A stretch of 13,976 nt of DNA from an uncultured Anaeroplasmataceae bacterium (GTDB lineage Bacteria; Bacillota_I; Bacilli_A; Acholeplasmatales; Anaeroplasmataceae): NCBI GenBank assembly GCA_934229535.1, contig CAKQDS010000037.1, positions 1 through 13,976 on the forward strand, written 5' to 3'. The position numbers were made by a program, and so were the translations under genes. Under the pieces are notes generated by a model. That model did not search any database. It saw only the letters and a program-made list of their open reading frames with translations, and was not told where the DNA came from. Positions within the stretch are counted from its first letter, which is position 1, and every line of letters starts with the position of its first letter. Below, one piece after another: positions 5,550 through 13,735 of this stretch.

Positions 5550-7685
5550 TTATGCATTTTTAACAATTGATACTGCATATAAACGAACCTTATTTGAAAC
5601 GCCCTTAGCATCATATTCACCAGCACCAATTACAAAGCACTTAATTGTATAAGTATCGGTTGTATTAACCTTCTCTTCAGTTCCATCTACTGTAAGTGGA
5701 CCTTGATATAAACCAGCATAATCAGTTTGACCCTCTACAACAAATACAAACTTTGAATATAAATCTTGGTCACCCTCATTAAAAACTGATTGGAATTTAA
5801 CATTTGTAAATTCAACATATGAACCAGCAAGAGCATCACTTGTAAGTGAAGCTAACCAGTTATAACCATTTATTGACCAATCAATAGCAGTAAATGTAGG
5901 ATAAGCAATCTCTTGATCAGCAATTTTCTCAATTACAGCATCGTTTGCAACAGTAATTGAACCCTTTACACTTCCACCAGTACCTAAAGCTAGAGTAGCA
6001 GATGTAATTTTAATTGTATCGCCAACATTTAAAGTCTCAACAACAGCCTTTAAATCATCATTTTTAAAATAAGTAACTGCAAATGTTCCTTCAGCTGTAT
6101 AGCAGAATAATAATGAATCCTTAGTTGATATAGCACCAACCTTACAAGCATCAATACTAAAAGCTTCTCCTGCACTCTTGCCCTTTAATAAAGAGCAAGT
6201 AGGATTATCAAGCTTTGTGTATGCAGGTTTTGTTGGAGTTTCAGGAGTAGAAGGCTTTTGAGTTGGATTCAATAAGCCTGTATAATATACATCAACACTA
6301 TATGGACTTACAGTATAGTTAGAATCATTCACATAATAGAAATCTGTTGTTCCTTCTGGGAAAGTATATGTATATTTTGTACCTGTATTCTTTCCTTCAC
6401 TATATGCTTCTTTTTCAGCAGTAATTGGTGTACCAGTTGCATCCTTACCAGCATACATCTTCATATTATCATATGTACCATAAATAGTAGCAACAACCTT
6501 TGTAAGACCACCAATACCATCAGAAGCAATACTTCCACCCTTATTAATATTAAATTCAACAGGGAATTTTGTATTTTCAGCTACATTAGTTAAAATTAAG
6601 CCAGATACACCAGTTTTTAATGTAGTAGGATTTAAAGATAGATTCTTATCAGTAGCTTCCATAAAACATGTAACCTTAATGCTATAAGGATTTACAGTAT
6701 ATGTAGAATCATTTACATAATAGAAATCATTAGTTCCTTCTGGGAAAGTATAAGTATATTTTGTGCCTGTATTCTTTCCTTCACTATATGCTTCTTTTTC
6801 AGCAGTAATTGGTGTACCAGTTGCATCCTTACCTGCATACATCTTCATGTTATCATATGTACCATAAATAGTAGCAACTACAGTAGTAATATTAGTAAGA
6901 CCATTAGAAGCAACACTTCCACCCTTATTAATATTAAATTCAACAGGGAATTTTGTATTTTCAGCAACATTAGTTAAAGTTAGGCCAGCAACACCAGTCT
7001 TAACATTTGAAGGGTTAAGCTCAATAACAGTTTCAGCAACACTACCAACTCTAAACATAGCTACCTTAGATTGTTCTTCACTACCAGCAGTAGCCTTAAC
7101 ATTTAATTTAACAGCTTCAATACCAGTACCAACAGTCATAGTTAAAACATTGTTATTAAGTGTAGTAGTTGTAGGATTTCCCTCAAGACTATAGCTAAAA
7201 TTAATTTCATCCTTATATTCAGTATAGCTTGTAGGAAGCTCATAAGTAGTAGTTTCTTTAAAATTATCAACCTTTACTGAAGCTAGGGCAGCAGCAAGAG
7301 CTTTCTTTACATCAACATTTTGAACTGTAACCTTAAAGTTTTGACTAGCTGTTCTCTTACCAGCATTAATAGTTGCAGTAAATTCAACTTCTTCATTTTG
7401 ACCAAATGGAGCATGAATATCAGCAGTAGCAACATTTTGTCCCTCTACATCAACGAATTTTAATAGCTTTTCATTGCTAGATGTCCAAATAACCTCATAA
7501 TCATTCTCACCAGATTTAACATGTCTAGTTACACTAAAATCTTTTGAAACAGTAGTCTTATCCTGAGGAACAAGAACACTATTTAAAGCTTCTTCTGCTT
7601 CATTAGTTTTATCACCACATGAAGCAAGGGCTAAAACACCCATAAGGGTCATTGCCCCAAAGGCAATTTTTCCATATTTCTTCAT
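5550..7685 (-). CDS. 711-residue surface lipoprotein with Ig-like and duplicated domains
   Basis: The N-terminus is a lipoprotein signal: MKKYGK, a hydrophobic stretch and lipobox LASC with the lipidated Cys at 23. Two Ig-like regions follow at about 29-123 and 124-213; the WTSSNEKLLKF and FKVTVQNV patterns fit atrophied bacterial Ig domains. Two copies of a roughly 116-residue domain lie at 223-338 and 351-466, offset by exactly 128 residues and nearly identical (both contain TKFPVEFNINKGGS, GTYDNMKMYAGKDATG, FYYVNDS). A Pro/Thr-rich linker (about 472-488) leads to a beta-rich C-terminal part (490-711) that may include an OB-fold-like segment. There is no catalytic motif, so binding or adhesion is more likely than catalysis. 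It is the last gene of the ABC/nuclease operon, with AGGAGA 6-11 bases from its ATG. The ligand is unknown. Confidence 0.85.
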   Translation of the reverse strand: MKKYGKIAFGAMTLMGVLALASCGDKTNEAEEALNSVLVPQDKTTVSKDFSVTRHVKSGENDYEVIWTSSNEKLLKFVDVEGQNVATADIHAPFGQNEEVEFTATINAGKRTASQNFKVTVQNVDVKKALAAALASVKVDNFKETTTYELPTSYTEYKDEINFSYSLEGNPTTTTLNNNVLTMTVGTGIEAVKLNVKATAGSEEQSKVAMFRVGSVAETVIELNPSNVKTGVAGLTLTNVAENTKFPVEFNINKGGSVASNGLTNITTVVATIYGTYDNMKMYAGKDATGTPITAEKEAYSEGKNTGTKYTYTFPEGTNDFYYVNDSTYTVNPYSIKVTCFMEATDKNLSLNPTTLKTGVSGLILTNVAENTKFPVEFNINKGGSIASDGIGGLTKVVATIYGTYDNMKMYAGKDATGTPITAEKEAYSEGKNTGTKYTYTFPEGTTDFYYVNDSNYTVSPYSVDVYYTGLLNPTQKPSTPETPTKPAYTKLDNPTCSLLKGKSAGEAFSIDACKVGAISTKDSLLFCYTAEGTFAVTYFKNDDLKAVVETLNVGDTIKITSATLALGTGGSVKGSITVANDAVIEKIADQEIAYPTFTAIDWSINGYNWLASLTSDALAGSYVEFTNVKFQSVFNEGDQDLYSKFVFVVEGQTDYAGLYQGPLTVDGTEEKVNTTDTYTIKCFVIGAGEYDAKGVSNKVRLYAVSIVKNA
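6288..7019 (-). repeat. Tandem in-gene duplication, two ~348-bp copies at 384-bp period
   Basis: Copy 1 occupies 7019-6672 and copy 2 occupies 6635-6288, each encoding one copy of the repeated lipoprotein domain. Long stretches match base for base, for example the block covering the codons for TPITAEKEAYSEGKNTGT. The differences cluster around the codons for GLTNITT versus GIGGLTK. The reading frame and length are conserved. Such high DNA identity points to a recent duplication or continuing gene conversion. Confidence 0.9.
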
Positions 7686-7716
7686 CTTTTTTTCTCCTAT
7701 TTATTATATTTAAAAC

Positions 7717-9018
7717 CTAATTATTATGAAATATAACATCACTAATTGCGACAACCTTGATTTGATATGCACCATTGTATTCTTCTACAATGCCGGTAAC
7801 ATCAATAGTTTGGTTTTGATAAACATCTTCAGTTATTGTATGATAATTATCATCAATAAGAACAGATGTACGAATAGTAACATTTTTACCATCACAAATA
7901 CCTGTAATAGTTACAGCGCCATCATTTGAGCCACCATTTTTAGTAGTATACGTGCTAATAACCTTAATATTATTCATTCTTACAAGGCATCTACTTAACC
8001 CAGTATTAGAAACAACAAGCTCGCTTGGATTAACCTCTTTAAAAACAACCTCATTACCCTTAGATATCAATTTGATATTATCAGCAGAGGTAGAAAGAGG
8101 AATATCCTGCATACTAGTAATTTGAACGTTTCCTTCATATTCAGCAACATTACCACAAATAGTTACTCTATTACCATTTTCAAGCTTCTTTGTTGTTAAG
8201 TTATGACCTTTATATAATAATATAGAATAAACCTCACCAGTTAAGCCGTCAACATCCTGAGCATAAACATACATACCATCATTTCTAGTAATTGTACAAT
8301 CAAAACGAACCTTAACAGTATCCTTAACATATTGTTCTTGATTATCTAAAATACCTTTAATGGTAGTTTCAATAACCTCTCCACCATACCAATTTTCATC
8401 AACATTATCTGGCCCATAAAGTTTAAGCTTTAATCTTAATGATTGAGCTTGAGCTTGAACTAAAACATCAGAATATCTAGGAGCTGTTGCAGATTTACCA
8501 TATGATAGACCTTCTTGAACTAATTCAAGGTTTAATAAACGATAATCGCCACCATCGCTTGTTTGATACCAAACATATGTCATATATCTTGTACCATTTG
8601 AATCGGTTTTAGCAGCACCACCATCAGTTTGAACTATAATGCTTTTAGCACTATTTAGCTTACCAGCTGTAAAATATGAAGCTGTTTTACCCCATTTTTC
8701 AATTGAACCAGTTGATTCAGGAGTATCAACACCAGCATATCTAGCAGTCATTTCAAATCCTTCAACCATAAAAACGGTAGTATCACCATCAACATTACGA
8801 ACAAGAGTCGCAAAAGCTATACCATCGTCACCAAAAAATGATGAATCCTTTGTACATACCTGATTAAGCTTAGTTTGAGCCACATAATCAACAAATGGAA
8901 TTGTTGGCTCAACACTGCTTTCTTTCTTTTCATTATTATTTTTATCACAGGCAGCTGTAAATGACAAAACGCCAAATACAGCTACTAATGATAATAAAAT
9001 TTTTTTAATGCACTTCAT
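7717..9018 (-). CDS. Surface lipoprotein nuclease (SNase/thermonuclease domain)
   Basis: This 433-residue protein begins with a lipoprotein signal (MKCIKKILLSL..., TAAC, lipid Cys at 24). The SNase domain spans about 65-205 and has all the key residues of staphylococcal nuclease: DGDT (D79), RYAGVDTPE (R93, D98, T99, E101, with the exact R-D-T-E spacing of the S. aureus R35-D40-T41-E43 set) and R144 in GTRYMTYVW. It should therefore be an active calcium-dependent nuclease on the outer face of the membrane, cutting DNA and RNA to small nucleotides. Residues 215-308 and 325-428 look like two OB-fold-type beta domains, perhaps for nucleic acid binding; this recalls B. subtilis YhcR-like layouts. 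It lies 7 bp after the solute-binding protein gene. No good ribosome site precedes the ATG, so coupled translation is likely. The stop is TAG. Confidence 0.9.
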   Translation of the reverse strand: MKCIKKILLSLVAVFGVLSFTAACDKNNNEKKESSVEPTIPFVDYVAQTKLNQVCTKDSSFFGDDGIAFATLVRNVDGDTTVFMVEGFEMTARYAGVDTPESTGSIEKWGKTASYFTAGKLNSAKSIIVQTDGGAAKTDSNGTRYMTYVWYQTSDGGDYRLLNLELVQEGLSYGKSATAPRYSDVLVQAQAQSLRLKLKLYGPDNVDENWYGGEVIETTIKGILDNQEQYVKDTVKVRFDCTITRNDGMYVYAQDVDGLTGEVYSILLYKGHNLTTKKLENGNRVTICGNVAEYEGNVQITSMQDIPLSTSADNIKLISKGNEVVFKEVNPSELVVSNTGLSRCLVRMNNIKVISTYTTKNGGSNDGAVTITGICDGKNVTIRTSVLIDDNYHTITEDVYQNQTIDVTGIVEEYNGAYQIKVVAISDVIFHNN

Positions 9019-9025
9019 AATTTAA

Positions 9026-10375
9026 TTATACTTCACAAGCAGCAACTGCTTCCTTAAATGCTTTATCAATATCCTTGCTACCAGTCATAACAGCAACAAA
9101 TAATTGACCTACTTGATCACGAGCTGTTGAAGAACCAACAAAGGCAGGAGATGTATAATAATTATTAACCATTTCATTTGAAACCTTTGCAGCTAAGGCT
9201 TTAACACCATCACCACTCTTACCCTCTGCACCAGCTAACCACTCAGCATAGTCTGGAATTGCACTTGCACTCTTTAATACTGGGTTATAACCAGATTGCA
9301 TAGAGAACTTAGCTTGGAATACTGAAGTTAATAAATAATTCTTAACAAATAACCATGTAGCTAATACTTCTTGAGGATTTTCCTTATTGAAAATACATAA
9401 GCTTGGTCCTTGAGAAATAACCTTTAAATCAACATTGCCATATGAAGGCATAGCAGCAACGCCACATTCAAATGATTTATCATATTGGTGAGATGCACCA
9501 CCAGTTGAACCAATTGACATAAATGATCCAGTAAATGTAGTTTGATCAGAGCCAGCTGTAGTAAATAATGTAGATGTATAAGCATTTATAATTTGTTGAG
9601 TATTAAAATAGCCTTTATCATACCATTCTTTAAATTTACCAACAAATGCTCTATTTTCTTTATTATCAAATAAATAATGATCGCCAGTGGCAGATGTATA
9701 TTTTGAGCCAATTTGCTCAGTAATAGAAATGAATAGATTTGCTTCACTATCAATTCCAAGTGGAGTTGAAGATGGATATTTAGCCTTTATAGTAGCACAA
9801 AGTGTAGCCATTTCCTCCCAAGTAGTTGGAACAGTCCAGCCTTCTCTATCAAATGCAGTCTTATTATAATATAAAACCTCAGTTGATTTACTAAATGGTA
9901 ATGTATAAATATTATCATCGCCATATTGACTACCTTCAGCATAATATCCTGGTACGAAATCAGAAACATCGCCATTATAGCCAAACTTTTCACTATCAAT
10001 TAAGCTATTTAATGGAACTACAGCTTTCGCTCTATTATATAGAGCAACGTGATCTGGATAACAATAAGCTAGGTTAGGTTGATTTCCATTAGGAATTTCA
10101 GTAACTAATTGGTTTCTAACATCATCATATCCACCAATTTGAGATGCTTCAACTGTGAATTTAGGATAATCCTTGTGGAATTCATCAGTTGCCTCAGCTA
10201 AAACCTTTTGTAAGGAATCACCCATTGTATGATAGAATTTAATTGTAAGTGGAGTTTCAGTATCTAATTCTTCTGGAACATCAAATGTAATTTTATTAGT
10301 CTTTCCTCCACAGCCTACCATTGTAAGACCAAGTCCTGCAGCAGCTACGGCAAGCAATACTTTTTTTGCTTTCAT
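9026..10375 (-). CDS. ABC transporter solute-binding lipoprotein, family 1 (CUT1 type)
   Basis: This 449-residue lipoprotein captures substrate outside the membrane and delivers it to the permeases encoded just upstream. The lipobox MVGC places the lipidated Cys at 22. The fold signatures of family 1 sugar-type binding proteins are visible: an opening strand TIKFYHTMG at 44-52, LPFSKSTEVLYYNKTAF at 159-175, and PTTWEE at 183-188 after a Gly-Trp. The length is typical. Relatives bind oligosaccharides or sn-glycerol 3-phosphate (UgpB, MsmE), but specificity cannot be read from the sequence, and the nuclease gene next door suggests a nucleic-acid-derived ligand. AAAGGAG precedes the ATG by about 10 bases. 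It is separated from the upstream permease gene by 46 bp with a hairpin, which could allow a higher expression level. Confidence 0.92.
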   Translation of the reverse strand: MKAKKVLLAVAAAGLGLTMVGCGGKTNKITFDVPEELDTETPLTIKFYHTMGDSLQKVLAEATDEFHKDYPKFTVEASQIGGYDDVRNQLVTEIPNGNQPNLAYCYPDHVALYNRAKAVVPLNSLIDSEKFGYNGDVSDFVPGYYAEGSQYGDDNIYTLPFSKSTEVLYYNKTAFDREGWTVPTTWEEMATLCATIKAKYPSSTPLGIDSEANLFISITEQIGSKYTSATGDHYLFDNKENRAFVGKFKEWYDKGYFNTQQIINAYTSTLFTTAGSDQTTFTGSFMSIGSTGGASHQYDKSFECGVAAMPSYGNVDLKVISQGPSLCIFNKENPQEVLATWLFVKNYLLTSVFQAKFSMQSGYNPVLKSASAIPDYAEWLAGAEGKSGDGVKALAAKVSNEMVNNYYTSPAFVGSSTARDQVGQLFVAVMTGSKDIDKAFKEAVAACEV

Positions 10376-10413
10376 TTTTATTTTTCTCCTTTAGTATTTT
10401 TTTAATATATATC

Positions 10414-10430
10414 AAAGGCTATTAGCCCTT
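10414..10430 (-). other. Hairpin at the end of the second permease gene
   Basis: On the minus strand AAGGGCT (10430-10424) pairs with AGCCTTT (10420-10414) over a 3-base loop, with one G-U pair. It overlaps the permease stop codon and precedes the ribosome site of the binding-protein gene. It is followed by A-rich, not T-rich, sequence, so it is not a terminator. It may stabilise the 3' end of the permease message or mark a processing point that favours the binding protein. Confidence 0.4.
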
Positions 10431-11324
10431 AATACCACTCTTTGATACACCACGCATGATATATTTTCTAAAGATAATGAATATAATCATTAGTGGGATA
10501 GAAACAATAACTACACCAGCCATCTTCATTGGATAGTCTGTCATATTTGTTTCTTGATTTGTAAATGAATTTGTTAGCCAGTTAGAAATTAAACGCCATT
10601 CTTCTTTGTTAACTAATCTTGGCCAAACATATGAATTCCAAGCACCCATAACCTTTAAAATTAGAATTGAAATAATCGTTGGAGATGCAAGAGGAATCAT
10701 AACCTTAAATAAATATTTTAAATCACTAGTTCCATCAACCTTAGCAGCATAATATAATGAATCTGGAATTTGCTTAAAGGCATTTCTTAATAGATATATA
10801 TAGAATACTGATACCAAGAATGGAACAATTAATACAGTATATGAGTTATTCCAGCCTAGCTTTGAAACAGTTGCATAGTTAGAAATTTGGAATAATTCAC
10901 CTGGAACCATCATTGTTGCAAGTAAAATTGTAAATAGTGTATCTTTACCCTTAAATTCAAGTCTTGCAAAAGCGAATGCTGCAAGAATTATAACAACCAT
11001 AGATAATGATGTAGATACAATAGCTACTACAAAGGTATTTCTTAGGTTATTAGCAAAATTTTTAACCTGAATAGCATTTGCATAATTTTGCCAATTCATT
11101 GAGGTTGGGAAAAATATTGGATTTAATGATGAATTAATATATTCATGATAGGTTTGAAGTGAAATATTAAGCATCCAATAAAATGGGAATAATGTTGAGA
11201 TAGCAACTATCACTAAGAAGGTATAAACTAAAATCTTTTGAATAACCTTCATTATTTTTTGTCTTCTTAAAGCTCTTTCAACACTAGAAGGCTCTTTTTT
11301 TGTTTCAATAATTTGTTCTTCCAT
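10422..11324 (-). CDS. ABC transporter permease, MalG/UgpE type
   Basis: This 300-residue inner membrane protein is the second permease of a CUT1-type importer. It has an N-terminal anchor helix at about 31-50 and further helices around 96-118, 130-150, 163-180, 215-233 and 268-286. The cytoplasmic EAA loop that contacts the ATPase is YYAAKVDGTSD...PLASP at 191-215. The C-terminus RGVSKSGIKG matches the usual G(A)VKG tail of MalG/UgpE-type permeases. AGGAGG lies just before the ATG, and the preceding permease gene ends 9 bp upstream, its TAG stop forming part of this ribosome site. It should form a heterodimer with the 311-residue permease. Confidence 0.93.
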   Translation of the reverse strand: MEEQIIETKKEPSSVERALRRQKIMKVIQKILVYTFLVIVAISTLFPFYWMLNISLQTYHEYINSSLNPIFFPTSMNWQNYANAIQVKNFANNLRNTFVVAIVSTSLSMVVIILAAFAFARLEFKGKDTLFTILLATMMVPGELFQISNYATVSKLGWNNSYTVLIVPFLVSVFYIYLLRNAFKQIPDSLYYAAKVDGTSDLKYLFKVMIPLASPTIISILILKVMGAWNSYVWPRLVNKEEWRLISNWLTNSFTNQETNMTDYPMKMAGVVIVSIPLMIIFIIFRKYIMRGVSKSGIKG

Positions 11325-11333
11325 ATTAACCTC

Positions 11334-12269
11334 CTAGAAATGTACTCTTTTCTTATTTATAAGCATTTGAATACCTGTAAATATTAGAATAATTACAAAT
11401 AAAATCATTGCCATAGCAGAAGCATAGCCATAATTAGCACTTTCAATATACTGATAAACTAAAGCAACAATTGTATTCATTCTTCCTGAAGATCCTGCTG
11501 GTCCTAAGTTAGTACCAAATACACCAATTACAGATGTATATTCCTTAAATGCACCAATAAATCCAGTTATTAATAAATAAGAAATCATAGGTGATAATAG
11601 AGGAACAGTAATTTTCCATAAAATTCTCTGCTTTGAAGCACCATCAATTTTAGCAGCATCATAATATTGCTTATTAACACTTTGAAGTGCACCAAGTAAA
11701 ATCAAAATCTTAAATGGTAGGGCGTTCCAAACAATATAAATTATTAATACTGTCATATTAGCAATATATGATGAATTAGGCCCAAGCCAATCAACTGCGC
11801 CAATTCCAAACCAGCCAAGAACCGTATTTATAACTCCAGCAACCTCAGCTGTACCAGTACCTGCTGATTGGAACATTACCGCAAATACGGCACCAATTGC
11901 AAGTGAGTTAGTAACATAAGGTAGGAAATAAATAGTTTGGAATACCTTTTGTAATGGCTTAATTGAATTTAAGGCAACAGATATTAATAAAGCTATTAAG
12001 GTAGATAGAGGAACAGTAATAAATACAATAAGTGCTGTATTTCCTAATGCTCCTAAAAATCTTTTTCTTAAAGTTGAATAAGTAAAAAGTCTTGTATAGT
12101 TTTGAATACCTATGCTGAAGGATTCACCACCAGCAGCTCCCATTCCATTATAGCCATTCAAAAATGAATAAATCATTGTTTGAATTAGCGGATAGAATGT
12201 GAATATAGCCATTAAAATTAATGTAGGGGCCAAAAACAACCAAGCTTTTTTGGTGTTAAGTCCTTCCAT
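11334..12269 (-). CDS. ABC transporter permease, MalF/UgpA type
   Basis: This 311-residue inner membrane protein is the first permease of the importer. Helices are apparent at about 10-33, 77-100, 110-135, 168-195, 225-245 and 283-303. The EAA loop YYDAAKIDGAS...PLLSP lies at 203-227. It lacks the large periplasmic P2 loop of E. coli MalF, fitting the shorter UgpA/MsmF type. A segment around 135-165 (SAGTGTAEVAG..., WLGPNSS) is the usual extracytoplasmic loop. Its ATG shares one base with the stop codon of the ATPase gene (TAATG), and GAGAGG within the ATPase's last codons serves as ribosome site, so the two are translationally coupled. The stop is TAG. Confidence 0.93.
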   Translation of the reverse strand: MEGLNTKKAWLFLAPTLILMAIFTFYPLIQTMIYSFLNGYNGMGAAGGESFSIGIQNYTRLFTYSTLRKRFLGALGNTALIVFITVPLSTLIALLISVALNSIKPLQKVFQTIYFLPYVTNSLAIGAVFAVMFQSAGTGTAEVAGVINTVLGWFGIGAVDWLGPNSSYIANMTVLIIYIVWNALPFKILILLGALQSVNKQYYDAAKIDGASKQRILWKITVPLLSPMISYLLITGFIGAFKEYTSVIGVFGTNLGPAGSSGRMNTIVALVYQYIESANYGYASAMAMILFVIILIFTGIQMLINKKRVHF

Positions 12270-13516
12270 TATTTTAACCTCTCTTCTGTATAACCATCAA
12301 AGACGAAAATCTTACCAGGCTTTAATGAGAATTTTAAATCCTCACCAACAGTAACTCCCTTTGCCTCTGATGCATCCACAATAATACGAGCGGTTGGCTT
12401 TTCGCAGTTTGGATGAGATACAATGATTGAAATATCACGACCCATTACCTCAACCTGCTCAACGTGTAATGTAAATTTGCCGTTTGGATCAATAACAAAG
12501 CCCTCAGGACGAATTCCTACATAAGCCTTATATGGCTCATTTTCATTGTAATTTAATTCTTCTGGAACAAATTCCATAGGCTCAGCTTCAACAATCTCAT
12601 CAATCTTCTTTTTCTTTTCAGGCTTCTTATTAGCCATATATTCTTGATGACGATTGAAACTTGCTAAAGCAGCATCATTACGCTTTTGAAGATTAGCCTC
12701 TAATACTGGTAAAAGATCAATTTCTTCAACTGCTTCTTCACCAATATAAACAACACCATTAGATATTGTTGCATTAAATACATTGATAGGAGGTGTACCT
12801 AAGAATTTAGCAACGAATAGATTAACTGGGTTATCATAAACCTTTTGTGGTTCATCCATTTGTTGCATAACACCTAATTTCATAACAACTATATAATCAG
12901 AGATACTCATAGCTTCTTCTTGGTCATGGGTTACGAAAATTGTTGTAACTCCAGTTTCCTTTTGAATACGTTTAATTTCCTCACGAGTTTGTAAACGAAG
13001 TCTTGCATCTAGATTTGATAATGGCTCATCAAGTAATAATACATTAGGCTCCTTAACTAGTGCTCTTGCAATTGCAACTCTTTGTTGCTGTCCACCTGAT
13101 AATTCGCTTGGCTTTCTATCCATTAAGTTATCAATTTGAACAAGTCTTGCTGCTTCTAAGGCCTTAGCTTTAGCTTCCTCCTTTGGAACACGCATATTTT
13201 GTAATGGGAACATAATATTTTGTTCAACAGTCATATGAGGATACAATGCATAATTTTGAAATACAAGGCCAATTCCTCTTTTTTCTGGTGCTAGCTCAGT
13301 AACATCATCTTCTCCAAAAATAATCCTTCCCTCTGTTGGTGCTTGTAAACCACTAACCATATATAAGGTAGTTGACTTACCACATCCTGATGGTCCTAAA
13401 AGTCCAATTAATTTTCCATCAGGTATTTCAATGTCTAAGTTATCAACAGCTCTAACTTCTGACTTAGTTTTCTTATTCGTGAAAACCTTGGTAAGATTTT
13501 TTAAAACAACTTTCAT
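12269..13516 (-). CDS. ugpC: ABC importer ATPase, UgpC/MsmK/MalK type, with inserted segment
   Basis: This is the energising subunit of the CUT1-type importer and the first gene of the operon. Walker A GPSGCGKST is at 41-49, the Q-loop at Q87, signature LSGGQQQR at 139-146, Walker B LLLDEP at 160-165, D-loop SNLD at 167-170 and the switch His at 197. All are intact. The C-terminal MalK-type TOBE region starts near 240 but is broken by a charged, Lys/Glu-rich segment at about 262-325 (includes KKPEKKKK) before resuming at YVGIRPEGF (332-340). This brings it to 415 residues against the usual 360-380. UgpC/MsmK-type ATPases often serve several transporters, so it may not be exclusive to this one. 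GGAGG precedes the ATG at 13516. Confidence 0.95.
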   Translation of the reverse strand: MKVVLKNLTKVFTNKKTKSEVRAVDNLDIEIPDGKLIGLLGPSGCGKSTTLYMVSGLQAPTEGRIIFGEDDVTELAPEKRGIGLVFQNYALYPHMTVEQNIMFPLQNMRVPKEEAKAKALEAARLVQIDNLMDRKPSELSGGQQQRVAIARALVKEPNVLLLDEPLSNLDARLRLQTREEIKRIQKETGVTTIFVTHDQEEAMSISDYIVVMKLGVMQQMDEPQKVYDNPVNLFVAKFLGTPPINVFNATISNGVVYIGEEAVEEIDLLPVLEANLQKRNDAALASFNRHQEYMANKKPEKKKKIDEIVEAEPMEFVPEELNYNENEPYKAYVGIRPEGFVIDPNGKFTLHVEQVEVMGRDISIIVSHPNCEKPTARIIVDASEAKGVTVGEDLKFSLKPGKIFVFDGYTEERLK

Positions 13517-13567
13517 ATTGTTTCCTCCATATAATTATAATTATTTATTTATGAGTTCTCTTTATTA

Positions 13568-13608
13568 GTTTTTACAAAATAATAATTTCTATTATTCCTC
13601 TTAAAAAC
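13568..13608 (-). promoter_or_regulatory. Nested inverted repeat in the operon leader
   Basis: Within the leader of about 105 bases between the promoter and the ATPase start, GTTTTTA pairs with TAAAAAC (13608-13602 with 13574-13568), enclosing AATAAT/ATTATT (13596-13591 with 13586-13581). The RNA could fold into a two-part stem, though it is almost wholly A-U. It matches no riboswitch class I recognise. Confidence 0.3.
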
Positions 13609-13628
13609 AAATTTTATCGTTCAATTAA

Positions 13629-13657
13629 ATTATAACACGATGAAGAAAATATGACAA
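13629..13657 (-). promoter_or_regulatory. Strong promoter of the ABC/nuclease operon
   Basis: On the minus strand TTGTCA (13657-13652) and a perfect TATAAT (13634-13629) are separated by 17 bp, and TGT just before the -10 box makes it an extended -10. Transcription should begin near 13622. It is the only convincing promoter before the six-gene operon. Confidence 0.8.
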
Positions 13658-13713
13658 TAAAAAACATTTTTTTAAGACTATTTTTTGCTGTTTTTTTACA
13701 ATATTTTAAAAAC

Positions 13714-13728
13714 AAGTAAATTATACTT
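13714..13728. promoter_or_regulatory. Near-perfect 15-bp palindrome upstream of the operon promoter
   Basis: AAGTAAATTATACTT reads almost the same on both strands, with one mismatched pair beside the centre. It lies about 57 bp upstream of the -35 box and just after the asnS terminator. It could be an operator for an activator or repressor, but in sequence this AT-rich a chance palindrome is possible. Confidence 0.3.
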
Positions 13729-13735
13729 AACAAAT

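Noticed and set aside
7703..7708. TATAAT before the 711-residue lipoprotein gene, possible internal promoter
   Set aside because: No good -35 box lies upstream (best TTTCAT), and the predicted transcript start would fall within the ribosome site. In such AT-rich DNA a TATAAT alone is weak evidence.
7726..7929. Plus-strand open frame opposite the nuclease gene
   Set aside because: It lies wholly inside the conserved nuclease coding region on the other strand, has no ribosome site or recognisable domain, and reads as low-complexity Ile/Asn-rich sequence.
8639..8863. Plus-strand open frame opposite the SNase domain
   Set aside because: It is antisense to the catalytic SNase motifs, whose conservation shows the minus strand is the coding one.
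9687..10077. Short open frames on both strands within the binding-protein gene
   Set aside because: They overlap the family 1 binding-protein signatures in other frames and have no start context or homology; they are shadows.
132..13516. Alternative genetic code with TGA read as tryptophan
   Set aside because: Conserved tryptophans are encoded by TGG and no gene appears cut short by an in-frame TGA, so standard decoding explains everything here.
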